NCBI GenBank assembly: GCA_963978545.1
Contig: OZ021722.1
Span: 14,174,301-14,238,300, forward strand
DNA from: Linyphia triangularis
Lineage: Eukaryota > Arthropoda > Arachnida > Araneae > Linyphiidae
DNA: 64,000 bases
Direction: 5' to 3'
A program made the translations under genes and the position numbers. Position 1 is the stretch's first letter. Each line of letters begins with the position of its first letter. Below the pieces are notes generated by a model. That model did not search any database. It had not been told where the DNA came from and saw only the letters and a list, made by a program, of their open reading frames with translations. Positions 21,863 through 35,900 of the stretch are shown here, one piece after another.

Positions 21863-24800
21863 GAAACAAAAAAAATTCATGTCAAAAACAAAAGTGATCA
21901 TTTTTTAAATCTCCAGTAGGAAGGAAGTTAGGCTCTCAATTTATATTATTTCTTATCCATTTTTAATAATGTAAAAAATTATTTTATACTTGTCTGATCT
22001 AATTCTGAGACCATTATGACAAATCCGTTTCTCGGAAAAGCAAAGGATACTTGTACAGTACTTCTTATCTTTTAATCCTCCAAGATTTCTTACAAATTAC
22101 AGCAAGTCGCGTTTTTAAGGTTAATATATTTTGATTTCTGTAATATACGATAAAGAAGCCTCTTCCGAACTACTTCTGCCATCTACCGACTGAAAGTGTT
22201 ACTATAAGTAAATTATAACCCTTTCACTGTGCTCTTTTTAGATATCTATATTCCTTGGAGATTTGAACACAATTATTGAATTATCTTTTCGAGACTTTTC
22301 AAGAGATTTTTCGTAGTGGCCATCGGTAAAGCTCCCCCCTCCCCCCCCCCCCCTCTATTGCCCTGTTCTCAATCGTTACTACATGCATTTGCATACAATA
22401 GTGATAGACAAATGTTCTCAAATTTTACATGTATTAAGGATGTGGTACGAAACTTCTTGTTAAGCTAAAACACATTTTTCGAAATAAGCCCGGCTGACAT
22501 TTTAAATTTCATTCACTTCAATATTTTGCATTTCGCGCTTTTTACTAGTAATCTTCCTTTTACTGATAACTAGCCAACTTGGTTGTATAATTTCGCCACC
22601 AATGACTGAAATTAGTGCTTATTTCTGTAGCTAAATGTAAGTAATTTTCAGTAGGATGTTATGAATAAAAATAAAAACATTTAAATGAAAATAATGATAC
22701 AAAAGATTAATGGCATAAAAAAATGTATTTATCAAACAAAAACTTATAATAATTAAATACCATAGTAAATCATTGTAAATTAAATATTATAATTTATAAA
22801 AATTGTACGAGCATTTTTATTTATAATATTTTTAATTTGGAGAATGATTTAAAAACAGTAAGTAAATGGTTAAAACAACCAAACAATATTTTAACACATA
22901 TACATTGGGTTTGCCAATCCGACCACTATATTTCGATATTGTAAAGTTCGAAATTAAACATTTATTTATAAATATACTCAAGTCTTCGGGTCTTGGTCTT
23001 TGTTGCAAACTTTTCTATAACTTGGTTATAAAAATTGCCACTTTTTCGAAGTGTCACCAACATATCTTTTTCAATCGACAAGAGAGAAAGGTTGCTCAAA
23101 CCATCTTGATTTTGAGTCGAGCGAGTTTTTCGTGATTCTGTCCCATTGGGAATCGGCGAAAATTACGATAAAGAACCACGAACATAAACGAACAAATATT
23201 AATTGACTAGTTTTTTTTTTTTTGTATTATATTTTTTATGTTTTTATGTATTTATAAAAAAGAAAAATAATCACTGCTTGTTAAAATCTATAAAATAGTA
23301 ACACATTTTAATAAATTAAATTCTGATACATAATGAAAGATAATTAATGAATAATAATGAATAATAAAACATAATTACAATAAATAATGAAAACTTGAAA
23401 AATAATAATGTTTTTATTGTAATTTATTACAAGTCCTTACCCACTCCCCCATCTCCGTTTTTGATCAATACATACTAAATGCATTTACATACAATCATGA
23501 TAAACAAATATACCCAAATTTAGTTGCCGTTCACGAGGGGATATGTAACCCTTCCTTTTCAGCTTCTCAAAATAAAAGTTTAAAACGTTACGACCAATTT
23601 TAATCCAGACCCAATTCATTCGATTGGAGAATATGGAGTGTGTATTGAAATCGTATCGCAAGCCTATATTATCAATGAAATTAAAAAAGTCACACAAGTA
23701 CATAAAAACTTAAATGCAAACATCCAAACAAAGGTGCCCATGAGAATTTATAAAATTAAAAAAAAAGTATTAATTATATTCTCCCGTCAAGTTCAAAATC
23801 AAATTTGATGAATCAAAGTAAATTTAAACTAATTTGAACTAAGGTTCACTGAATTTAACTAAGGTTCACTGGCAGGAGACATAATAAAAGTTCTAAAAAA
23901 TGCGCTAAACCGATGTCCCAGCTAATCTAAATAACAGTTTCAGATTTCTAGTATTTTTAATTATTAAAATACTTTCATCCGTATATTACCCAATCATATG
24001 TCACTTAGTAGTCATCTAAATTGTATATGGAAGAAATAAATTAAAATGGAAGTAATACATAGTATTGAAAATAAAACACTTTAAAATCTTTTATCGCCGA
24101 TTTGAAGATATCACGCCAAACGTCAGGAATACGCCTACAAGAACTATCGCAACCCTAAACGTATTCGGTATAATCTCCGATGACCTGAGAGCCCCGTCGA
24201 CGAATCAGATTCGCTGATTGATGCCTTCACAAACAGATTGAAACTATAGAAAAGACGGATTCGGAAAGGATGACCGAATCTCATAGAGGGCAGCACGAAC
24301 GAAATTTCCTTTAATGGATTTTTTATCACTTTCTTGTGTAACTTATTAGGAAACAGTTATAAAAATGTTTTTTTTTAAGAAATACTGCACAGAGTAATTA
24401 AGAATATTGTTATTAAATTGAAAAAACCCTCCAAAAAAGAAACAATTTTTTATTTGCGTGAATTGTTTACATGAGATTTATGCACTCATCGCCGAAACCA
24501 CCGATGACCGGGCCTCTCGCCACTGAGGGGAAGATTTTTAGTGTTACTCTAGACCCCCAACATCCCAATGTTTCCATATGAATAAGAAACACTTGGTAAT
24601 CGTAGATGATTTTTTTAAAAAATATGTTTTTAACCTACTGTATTACACTAAAATAGCTATTAGGTGCAAAAACTTTGAAATGAATAAAGGATTAGCAAAT
24701 CTGAGCATAAAAAATCGTTAAACGTTGTTTTCGGTCTTATATAAAAAGTCGTTTAAAAATGGGAATGTTTTTGTTTTCCAATTGTTGTGATAGTGTTTCA

Positions 24801-24919
24801 GTTCTACATGGCTCTTTTATTTAAAGCATCATAAATGTCGAATAAAATTGCTTGTGCGCTTAAAAATACTATCTCCATAAATAAATTCAAATATAATCCA
24901 TAAAAACAAAGTTTTTAAT
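21863..24919. other. AT-rich non-coding sequence
   Basis: Holds a C13 tract (22341-22353) and a GC-richer patch at 24110-24320 without a recognisable protein. Several open frames of 60-90 codons are present, none with motifs or biased composition. Confidence 0.4.
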
Positions 24920-25200
24920 ATAAATCCTTTATATTCATTGACATTGTGCCGATTCTGTTGTCAGGATGTGCTTGGTGTTAGTATCCAATTTTAAATATTA
25001 AAAACATCTCTATCAGCAAAATATGCAGTAAACGATTTCTCAAAATTTATTTATTAAAAATGAATGTGAATTTATGCATTAACATACAAATATTTTTTAT
25101 TTATTGTGATTAAAACAAATTTATTAATTATTAAAATAATTTTGGCAGCAGGAAAGAGTTTCAACAATGTGATCGGTTAAAATTCTTTCACTACAGCTTT
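24920..25200. repeat. Family M element, 5' half only
   Basis: From AAATCCTTTATATTCATTG through CAAAATTTATTTATTAAAAA to GCAGCAGGAAAGAGTTTC it parallels 5236-5510 in order. No minisatellite or right TIR follows, so the copy is truncated. Confidence 0.7.
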
Positions 25201-26484
25201 GCTACACAACGCAAAGTTGAATTGACTGAACTTTATTCCTTGATGAATTCATGTCTAATTATCTTTTATTTATTTTGATTAAAACAACTTTGGAAACTAG
25301 TAAAGTTTCAAAACTATTTTTTTCTTATTATTGCTAAATTATCATTGCAATCTTGAGTATTATCAATATGACCTTTAAAATAGTGCACTAAATGCGTAGT
25401 ATTACATTATTTTCTTATGACACAATACCCCAATATCTAGAAAATAAACATTGATTTTATAAAACATTTTTAAAAGTGCAAAATATAAATTTTTACCCAC
25501 TATTCAGGTAACATTGCCCTAGAAATCCATAAGGAAATAATATTCTTAAAATTTGCATTAAACTAGTTTTTAAAAATGGGAAAGCAGTATAGAGTTGGAT
25601 AAAAAAAAAGTTTCAAAATAAAATTCCTTTTCAGTTTGAAAAGCTTATACAATTCTGCCATTTTTTAAAAAAAAACTGACTTACTTTACTTGGTAAAAAG
25701 TTGTTAAAATTTGAGGTCTTTTTTCCTTGTTAATACAACCCCCCCCCCCCTTGTTGCACAATTGTGTACTTCTTTCCATGCTACTAATTAGACAAAGAGG
25801 TGATAATGTGCTGCCATCTGGAGTTTGTTTTTGGAACCAGCAACAATGGTAATGGTAATCTTAATTAAATGTTGAATTTGATAAAAAATATATTTACTAC
25901 TTACATTTCAAATATGAGAATTCTCCAAATAATGGAAGTTTCCAAAACGCTTGTTTTAATAATATAGATTTTTGGACAGTGTATATTTTGTGATGATCCC
26001 CTTTCGAAAATCAGAATTGATATACCAATTTAGAAGTAACTTGTGACAAAAACATGGCTTTAAATTTATAGCAATCAACCCACTTACGAAATCACTTTGT
26101 TTGACAAAGGCTTTTCGAATTCATTTTTGAATTATTTTACATTTCATGAATAATTCCTGAGAAATAGTTTATTTACAATTGTAAATTGTTTTATATGTTT
26201 GAAAATTTAAGTTTAAAAAATCAGAAATAGTACACAAATTTTGGAATAGATGGCAGCACAAAGTAAAAAAAAAGGTCTTGACCTAAATACATCAAAGAAT
26301 ACTATAGAATAAAACCTCTCAGCCATAAAATACAAAATCAAACTATAATGAACTTCAAAAAAAGTAATTCCTCTAAGAAATCTTACTTGTGAATGGACCC
26401 ACTGGCTTTATATATTTTCAGGTACAATACGAAGTAATATGTGAGACAGACATTTGTGGTACAAATGTGCAAACACAAGAAATA
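25201..26484. other. No gene recognised downstream of Caprin
   Basis: AT-rich with a C12 tract at 25739-25750. No exon, repeat terminus or open frame worth naming. Confidence 0.4.
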
Positions 26485-27273
26485 CAAATATGTTTCTTAA
26501 AACACTTTATTAACATCAGAGCAATTAAGCTTTGGATACTCAGTGGAGGACTAACACTGTAGTCCAAACTTAAGACTTTACAAAATTTCTCTTATTTCCA
26601 CAAATAACCTGACAGAATATGCATTACCTAACTACAGAATAGTATCGAGTAGCAGAAAATGCAGATGCACAGGTAAACCTTTTTTTTTTGGCATCATCTA
26701 GTAGTGTAGTTTACATCAACAAGTTCCTCAAAGAGGCAGAAGTACAATTGCCACACCCTCGGTGTATGCATAAAATAGAAATTTTTATCCGTAGGAACAA
26801 AATAATATTTTTGATGACTCCAATTGAAGTGTGAGGGGGAAAGTATTCCAATGGGGTGAGTAGGATCCTAAACAAAAACGGGGACTACATTTAAAAATTC
26901 ATTATCACAATAATAAAAGTAAAAAACAAAAACCCAAACTGGGATATATGCACAAACAGGTTAACCACCACAATCCAGCAGTCTTTTGAAGGCAACCCAT
27001 TAATGATTCCTGCGTTTTTAAGTGCTGACCCAAACCAGTTAGCTCCGGAGCTAAACTTGGGACAAATGTTTATGAAGACGCTTCATTAATACTGTGGTGA
27101 TGTGTATGAATGCTAGGTGGAAGATTTTGATCAGTGAACTGGCTGTAGATGCGTCAGAAGGCTTAATTGGTTGTTGTTTTACCAGAGAAATTAAAAAGTG
27201 TTTTGAGAAATAAGGATTCCACTGCCGCTGCCAAGTCCGAGATGAGTTATGTCTTATGATTTTGCATTTTTCT
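26485..27273 (-). other. CAPRIN1: Caprin 3' untranslated region
   Basis: About 790 nt from the TAA to about 20 nt past the AATAAA at 26511-26506. Just beyond the expected cleavage point the minus strand reads TTGTGTTTG, a usable GT-rich downstream element. No open frame or interspersed repeat was seen inside it. The end is inferred from signals, with no transcript evidence. Confidence 0.6.
26506..26511 (-). terminator. Canonical poly(A) signal AATAAA for Caprin
   Basis: TTTATT on the plus strand reads AATAAA on the minus strand, about 760 nt after the stop codon, with a GT-rich tract about 30 nt further on. AT-rich flanks contain other AATAAA-like hexamers, so alternative ends are possible. 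Confidence 0.6.
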
Positions 27274-27383
27274 TTACTGCTGCGTCTGTTGCTGTGGAGA
27301 TGCTTGCTGTGGCTGCTGCTGTCGTTCAGCTGGCTGCGTCCTGTAGTTGCCACGACCTCGGCCGTTGCCATTGCCTCTTGGGC
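27274..27383 (-). CDS. CAPRIN1: Caprin terminal coding exon k, GRG then Q-rich tail
   Basis: The 110-nt coding part is phase 1 to stop. It reads GPRGNGNGRGRGNYRTQPAE and then a Gln/Pro tail ending QQQTQQ and TAA (27274-27276). Human CAPRIN1 ends similarly with GRGG-rich and MNTQQVN. The acceptor is ATTTCAG/GCCC. The Met-initiated open frame over 27051-27455 is a different frame of the same strand and is not the product. Confidence 0.95.
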
Positions 27384-30300
27384 CTGAAATATTTTAATAC
27401 TAGTTAGTTCGATTGCAAGTTTAAGGGTGATCAGAAGACTATAAAAAAAATACAAGGAATACTTCTTAAGGTTTTACATGTATTGAAAACCATCAAATAA
27501 AAAATAAGTCAAGATGATTACTACAAGTATAAAGCAATATTTTTGACAAGTTGTCTTTTAAGGTGTCACATTAATCGCTAAATACAAAAAGGGCCAATAT
27601 ATTAAGTTAAAAAGAGTGAAGTCTAAAGCAAAAACGAATCTTACGAAAGAAACAAACTAAAAAAGGGTCTAGTCCAGGACTATTTTCAAAATTGGTTTCC
27701 AAGAACACCAACATATGGCAGCAGTTGTATTGTTTTCTCATTGTGTATCCTTCTTGAGTATGTTTTCAACAATTACATTGCTTTTATTTATTGACTTAAA
27801 GTTAAAAGAGTGAAAGCTATAGGCTTATAAAAATTGAATCGCTAAAGTTAAAAAAGGTCTAGTCAAGGATCCTTTACACATTTAATTTTCTAATTTAGTT
27901 ACCTTCATGAGTATGTTTTCATCATTTACATTGCTTTTTTTATTTGACTAAGGGTTGTGGCAATTTGACATTCAAAAACCTCATTCATAGTATATCATAA
28001 AATGAAGTCCGATTATTCAGACTTCATCTCAGGTGGTAAATGCTAAATTGCCATAGACCTCTGGTATCAAATGTTTAAAGCATTTAGCAATTTTAAGTTT
28101 AGAGAAAAGATACATTTTGACTGTGTTTTTTTTTTCCTTTTTAAAAATGATAAATTTGCTACGTTACTATAGAATTAAGCAAAATCCATTTGAATATCTC
28201 AAGCTTGCAATTAGGTTAGAAATTATATGGTGTTTAGCAGTTAATCTTAATTACTTAGAAATTTGTTTTTGATGATTTACATTTTCAATTTACAAATCAA
28301 ATATTAAAGAAATTATTAGTTTAATTTTATACATGGTTGACTTAGTTGCTTTGCAAAAAATTGTCTTTCATCACTGCAGTTAGATTTGAATTTCGAAGGT
28401 ATGCAAATTTGTTCTTGTAAGGTTTGTAAGCTGTAAATTTTTCCGCCTACAATTAATCATGCATTTTCATCCGAGTATAATGTAAATGTAAACGATTCAA
28501 AATTAAACATGGGTTCAAAACTTAAAATAAAAGATTGCTTGATACTTTATCAAAATAGAAATTACGTGTAACTGAAATTGATCTTTACAACAAAAATGTG
28601 ATTATAAGCTCCAAAGAAATCCATTGTTCTTAAAACTTTTAAATAAAAAAACCCACAAATTCTTAGTATTTTTTATAAAACTTCAACAATATTCGTAGCT
28701 TTTTTTTTTTTTTTTTTAACTTTCTGCAGAAAAGAAGCATAATATGTAAAATTCAATTAACATACATTACCATTGTACCATTTTGAGCATGCTAAGGAAA
28801 TATAAATAGCCAAAATCAAAATAGCAAGTAATTTAAAGTTTTATCAGGGAAACTTGCGGAGATAGTTTGCAAGACTCGTCGGCAGCAATGCCGAACTGCT
28901 TCTGCCTGTCCCATTTCTTGCAAAATTAATGACCAATAAGCATATTTTACTTGAAATGAGCTTTTCACCGATTTCAATTGATCAATTTCTTTTACAAAAA
29001 CCAGTAACATTGTTTACCAATTGCGAAAAACACAAAAGGTGGAAATCAAAATATGAAAATGACACGATTGAAATTTCATACAATTGTAATTGTGCCTCCT
29101 AAAATTGGAAATAAGTAGAAACGCCTTAAAATTTAGCCTACTGTAACATTAATTTTATTAGAAAATTAATGGCTTTTAAAGCTCACCATATTTGTCAATA
29201 ATTAATACAAATACTGTCTGGTTAAATAAAAATATTTCACAATATGAGCTGTAATTTAACTTACCTCGGTTATTGCCTCTCCTGAAATTGCCATTGTAAC
29301 CATTCCTATCCTGGTAATAGTGATTTTGGTAACCACCTGAGAAGGGAAACTAAATATTAATATTGAAAGAAGTAATATGTTTTATAATATTCATACACAT
29401 TTAACTATATTAATGTGAAGCACTATTCAAGAAAAGTTTACTTCAATCCTTAAGAACCCAAAAACTATTAAATTATAAAAGCATATAAATCTATATCTAT
29501 TACGATTGATTGCGCCATAGTAAATTTACAGTAAAAATCAAAACAAGCATTTTTAGAGCTAGAGCATGAAAAAGAATGGAAAACTTTATATAAAAAAAAT
29601 AAAATACAAAATTCACTAACTACAGCCATATTAGCTAACTTCAAGGTAATTTAAAAAATAACACAAATAAAACATGTTATTTTCTTTAATATTTGTCACA
29701 TGCTGTTTCCTGTTCATAGCATAAATTCAAAACACTGTCCTAAATATTTACTGAACTTGGGCATGCATGAACATAAAATTTAAATAATCAGCATTTTGCT
29801 ATTCTGTCACAAATTTCACTAGGTATGCATGTATCTTTCATGAAAAGTGATGTCTTTTGAAGTCAACTAAAGATAAACAACATATAATGTATGAAAGAAA
29901 ACGCCTGAAATTAACAGCTTCTTATAAAATTACTCATAGATGTATAGAAATAAAATTGTGTACAGTAAAAATATTATCTTAAACCACAAAAGTACATATT
30001 AAATGAGGCAAAAAATCATTTTCATAAAACATGACTAACACAGGGTTCATACTGTTTTGACAAGAAAAAAAAATACAATGATTTTTTTTTTAAAAAATCC
30101 ACTGGCCCTTTACTTGGATGCAGTAGTGCATTCAGATATTTTTTGGAGAAGGATGTTTAAATTCTTTATTTGATTTACATTAAATACATAAATCAAAAAC
30201 ACATCACTTTCAGTTAATTATATTTAATAAAATGTCAAAATGAAAGTAAAAAAAAATCAAGTACAGGATAAAAACTTTCTTAGTTATGGATGCCTATAGA

Positions 30301-32920
30301 TTTGTTGCACATCTGTAATATAGCACTGCAAGGGTTAACAAAAACGAAAAATCTGATGGAATCAATTTGAAATATTAAGGAATTTAAGGTTCTAGTATAG
30401 TCTGTTGACAAAAAACACTAGGCAAGAAGAAAAATAATCATTTCTGTAAAGGATGCAGTCAGATTGAAGTTTGAGGATTTTCTTTTAACAATAACGCAAC
30501 AGGCGGCCGTGCTTCTAAACTATAAGATAACTAAAAAGCTTACAGAAATAATACGTAAATAATTAGGGTTCCAATATATTGTGTTGACAAAAAATGCAAG
30601 ACAAGAAAAATAATCATGTCTGTAAACAGGGTTCCCACTCAAATCACAGAATGAAAATCAATGACTTTTAAGGACCTAATTAATGTTTTTAAGGACCTTT
30701 AAAAAAAATTCAGGCATCATTTCTATATATAAATTTTTTATAAAGTATATTCTACCAAAACATTACAAGTTGGCGCATGCGCAATACAAATATGTCAGAA
30801 AATTCGAGTACAGCGAGGATAAGTGGCGGACACACGGGGATACAAGTCTGAGTTGTATTTTTGTAAATTTTGCAATTGGTCAACATACACACAAATTAAG
30901 GACTTTTAAGGACCTCTAAGCATTTTCAATGACTTTTAAGCACCTCTAAGCATTTTCAAGTACTTTCAAGGCCTTGAAAACGGGTTCAAAAATATTAAGC
31001 ACTTTCAATGACCGTGGGAATCCTGGTAAAGGATGCAGTCAAATTGAAGATTTTTTTAACAATAAGGCACCGGACGGAGGCCGCGCTGCTAAGTTATAGG
31101 ATTTAACAGAAATAATATGTAAATAATTGTTTCAGGCATAATAATGATCCAAGATAATAAAAAGAAAAAGCGGAACCTCAACAGGCGGTTGTGGGCGGGA
31201 TATCGTTGCTTTGGCTTAGTTGCCGAGAGTAGAAAAAGTTTGGAAACGTCATTCTCCCAAACAGTCCAAGTAGCCAGATATTGAGGGCTTTGTAGACGGA
31301 CTTAAAAAAGTACATGAACAAAGAAAACTGTATTCAACGCGATGACGTTACAGCATACACTTCATGTGACGCGATCTGAGATAGATATCCGCACAGGGCA
31401 TGGGAGAAGGGAAACTCAAAAATTTCCAAATTCCCTGATTAAAGGGTAATTTTACGAAATTCCCTGACATTTCCAGAAGAGCGTGGTTTCCAGAGATTAT
31501 CCACGAGACTGGCAGAAAATATAGAAAACACCATTACACTGAACCAAACTAAATTGAGAAAAAAACAGCGCCTTACCTCGGCCATTGTGATAGTTTCCTC
31601 TTCCTCTAAAATAGCCATTCCCTCTGCCTCGGCCTCTTCCACGAAATCCACCTCGATAATGGGGATAACCTTAAAAAGGCATAAACATGTCACTACACAC
31701 AATTCAGCATTTCAGCCTACATGGTGGATTTTTATAAAGGAGGATTTTACTCAAATCACTTGAGTAACAACAAAAATCAATTATTTTCAAAACAAGCATA
31801 TTAAAGAACACTAAATAAAAAATTGAAATATAATGCCTACATTTTATCTGTATTTATAGTAAAAATCTCTGTTATACTAAAAATCACCACATTACTATTT
31901 AAGCTGAAATACTAATAGTAAGGTAAAAATCGCAATTTTTTTAAAGCAAAATTTTAAAATAGATTTGTGTTTCATAACTCCTAATGCTTATCTAAAAGGC
32001 TCATTTATAATTAAAATACTAAAATAAAATTAATAACTTTCAATAAAAAAATAAAATGTATACCAAATATCAATAAGATAAGTACTTTTACACTTACAGA
32101 TAGTTTTTTTTTCTTTTTGAATAATCAAGATAACAAAAATAGTGACTGCAAATTTTCTGGTAAAATGTTTTAGCGAAAAAAGCTAAATCACATTTTTTAA
32201 CATTAGCATTCATAAGAGCTTTATAGAATTTTGCTAAAAAAAAAAAAGGTACCCACAGCTTAATCCACGTACCAAATAAGGAAAGTTAGCATATTTTTTT
32301 TTCCCTTGCCAGAGTGTGTAAACATTTAAGGAACTAAAGCAACACCCACTTATCTTTTTGGGCAAGTGGAATCCTTATATAGGTTAACTAATACTAAAAA
32401 TAAAGTAGATTTTACTTACGGTTCATATTTTAAGCAGAAAAAAGTTAAATAATCCTTTTATAGGGGATTTCTCAATCATTGGCCATTATTAGGAAAATAT
32501 CTTTGAAATTATCTAACTACAATATCTATATTTAAGATATTTTGAAACTAATAATATTATATTCACAAGAGCCTAATTCAAAGTTGCAAATTACTGACAT
32601 TCAAAATATTTCATGGTAAAGGGACATGGTATAAAGGGACACATTTCTGACCAGAGGAGATTAAAATTACATTAACAATAAATCGCTCAGATTAAGCTCC
32701 TATTATTTTTGTGAATGAAGTATATTTGATAAGGGAAACACTGCTGAAACTTAGCTGATTTTGTCGAAAATAGATAAGCTGTAAATGAATAAAAATAGAT
32801 AAACTGAATGTAATTTTATTTCAGTTGGTGAGCTAAAGCATAAGGGATCAAATCCTTTAAGTGAACTAAACAGCATTGTTGCTTAAAATAAAGAATATTT
32901 ATAGTCTAAATAATTAGATA

Positions 32921-32952
<32 letters not shown>

Positions 32953-35900
32953 CATTTCAATAAGATTGGAGACAAGTTTCAAAATATTACAAATCAGATA
33001 AATATTATTAGATCGAAACAAAATCCAGTAAATTTTTCTTTATACTTAATGTCTAAAGGGATTCCAAACCCCTATAAGACATTCTCATAACCAGTAACCA
33101 ATCCCATAATACACGCCCCCCTCCCCACTCTAGAGTTTAAAATTTCATAGTACCACGCATATTGGAAGTGCTTTGTAAAATAACTACTTAAAATAAATAT
33201 ATATATATATTTTTTAAATAATTACCATTTTAATATTCTGTTTGTGAAAAGCAAAATTAGAAGGCTAAAATGTACAAAATTTCAGTCTACACTAATGGAA
33301 GTTTCTTTCTGTAGAAGCACAGGCACACAAACACTGTTTTATTATTATTGGCGATTCAGCTAATTTTTTTACCAAGCATAATCCAAGAATTATCATGAAT
33401 ACAAACTGGCAAAAAAAAAAAAAAAAAAAACTCCCCACAAGTTGTAGAATGATGAAATTATGTCAGAGCTTTGGTTTTGAGTGCGTAATAAAAGTATAAG
33501 TATGCTTCCGATTCCTTTCAAAATTACAATTTGATAAACACTATATTATTTAAAAGATCCTAGTTTTAGAAATACTTAACAATAAATCAAATCTCTTACA
33601 ATACAATTTAAATATTTTTCTGACAAAATTTATAGGTCCTCCCAAAATAAAAAACATTTCAACAGGGTTCCCACTCAAATCACAGAATGAAAATCAATGA
33701 CTTTTAAGGACCTAATTAATGTTTTTAAGGACCTTAAAAAAAATTGTTTTCAGGCATCATGCCTGTATAAAAAAAATTTATAAAGTATATTCTACCAAAA
33801 CAGTTACAAGTTGGCGCATGTGTAATACAAATATGTCAGAAAATTCCGATATAATGCGGATAAGTGGCGGACACGAGGGGATAGCAAGTCCGAGTTGCAT
33901 TTTTGTAAATTTTGAAGTTGGTCAACATACACAAAAATTAAGGACTTTTAAGGACCTCTAAGCATTTTCAAGGACTTTTAAGCACCTCTAAGCATTTTCA
34001 AGTACTTTCAAGGCCTTGAAAACAGGTTCAAAAATATTAAGCACTTTTAATGACCGTGGGAACCTTGTTCAAACAGGATTTTTTGGAACCAATTCTGGAT
34101 TTAAGCAGTTTCCTGATATTATACTTTAAAAAAATAAAAGCAAATCTCAAGCCCTCAAGAAATTAATATTGATCCCTTCACCTTTCAGTTTTTGCTCCTT
34201 TTTAAAACCGTATTGCCAACTTAAACCTTAGCAACCAGATCCAGCAGCATTTGTGACTTAGGATTCACTGATCTGATTGGTTGAACCCCTGGTCCTACAA
34301 CCCAAGTAAAAGGAATCTTTTTGGATGCCCACATAGCAGCATATAGTGGGCATGTTATCAACTAACATTGTATTTTCAAATGTCCGTAAGTTTTGGGGTC
34401 AAACAGAAAGCAATATCTTACAATTTTAGAATACATTTTCTTTAATCATTAAAAATGTAAGCAAATTAAAAATTTCCACGTGTCTAAGAGCTATTTTTAA
34501 AAGTTTCCAGGAGTACCAAGAAAATTCCAGGAGTTTTCCAGGGCCCTGGAAAAATAAAATTAATTTCCAGGAGCTATGCAAACTCTGTATAAATTCTTGG
34601 ATAAAATTTAAAAAAATTATCTTAAAATTATTGAAAATATATTTTTTTATCATTAAAAACATAAGCAAATAAAAATTGTCGAAGAGTCAATTTTTTTTAA
34701 GAGTTCCAGAAGAACCAAGAAAATTCCAGGGCTACAGAAAAATAAAATTAATTTCCAGGAGTTGGAAAACTGGAAAACCTCGAGGAGGCGTACGAACCCT
34801 GTTTAAAGTGAGACAATTTACAAATTCAAAATGTGGACCATACAGCCTCAAAAACAAAATTTCAAAAAGTGCATGTCCAAGAGTTAGAAGAGGAGAGTAT
34901 TTGTATTGTATGTCATTAATAAGACATCAGATCAAAATAGCCACTCAATGTGAACTCATTAAATAATGAATTAAAAAGATATCCTTAACTTTTTTTTAAG
35001 CTATTTCGTAGACAATTAAAGGTTATTCATACTTTCCAAAATAAATATTTAGACAATTTTATAACTTTCATACCATTAGTCTCACCATCGGCTCCTCTTT
35101 CAGCAAGAATATCATTTGAGTTAGGGTCAGTTTCTGAAGTATTGCTACTGGTTCCATTGACCTAAAACAAAACAAATGTTTTAGTTTTGCAAAGAAAATT
35201 TATTAAGTTACTATAATCATATTTATTTAGAATGTATTAAATGGTATTTAAAAAAAATGCAAATTTTAGAAAAATTGGAGTTTTGAGAATACAAATACCT
35301 ATGAACATATTTGCTTTTCAGAAAATGGTCCAAAACTTAAGAGTTTGTCATTAAGTAAATTATACTACAAAATAAACAGTGGAGTAATCTGTTGGAAGTC
35401 ATGTGTTTATCTTTTTTATAAATATTGAAGCTAAGAAATCTGAATTATGTTTTCTAAAAAACAAAATCTACACTGATCATAGAATATTGACTAACTTAAA
35501 AGGAAAAGGCTATATTCTAAATCTTATACTAAAGACTGTTAGACATCTGCAGTCTATTAGGAAAGGTAGACACTAAAAGAAAAGTGAAAAAAAGGAATGT
35601 CAACACATAACTTTGGAGCTGAGCTGATCCACATAGGCAAAGGTAAAACTGTTTGATTTTTAAAACATGGTTTTTAAAGTCAATTCTTAGCTTTCAAAAA
35701 TTTATTCATGCATGGCACTATACAAAAATAACACCTGCATTTAAAGCCATTAAAAAGGAAAATGCAACACAAGAAAATTATTTTTTAATGGTATCACTTG
35801 AGAAAGCGACTAACACGAGAATTATATTTGATGTCCATTGTTACTTTATAACCAAACAACAAACTTCAACGTATTCATTCCTTATTACTTATATTTTTTC

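Larger units (their letters stand above)
29337..31576 (-). other. Caprin intron between exons i and j, with tandem duplication and MITE
   Basis: Donor GTAAGG, acceptor CTCAG. It contains a direct duplication (30388-30562 and 30565-31130) whose second copy is interrupted by the MITE 30627-31025. A fragment at 31405-31515 (AATTCCCTGACATTTCCAGA) matches part of the GTGGCCAC family. Confidence 0.6.
31670..35073 (-). other. Caprin intron between exons h and i
   Basis: Donor GTATGA, acceptor TTTAAG. Besides the MITE copy 2 and the CCAGGAG duplication it holds A-runs at 32925-32952 and 33413-33430. Otherwise AT-rich and featureless. Confidence 0.5.

Noticed and set aside
31554..31763. Ser-rich plus-strand open frame
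   Set aside because: Antisense shadow of the RGG exon; the Ser/Thr composition is what the GGN/AGA-rich minus-strand codons give in reverse.
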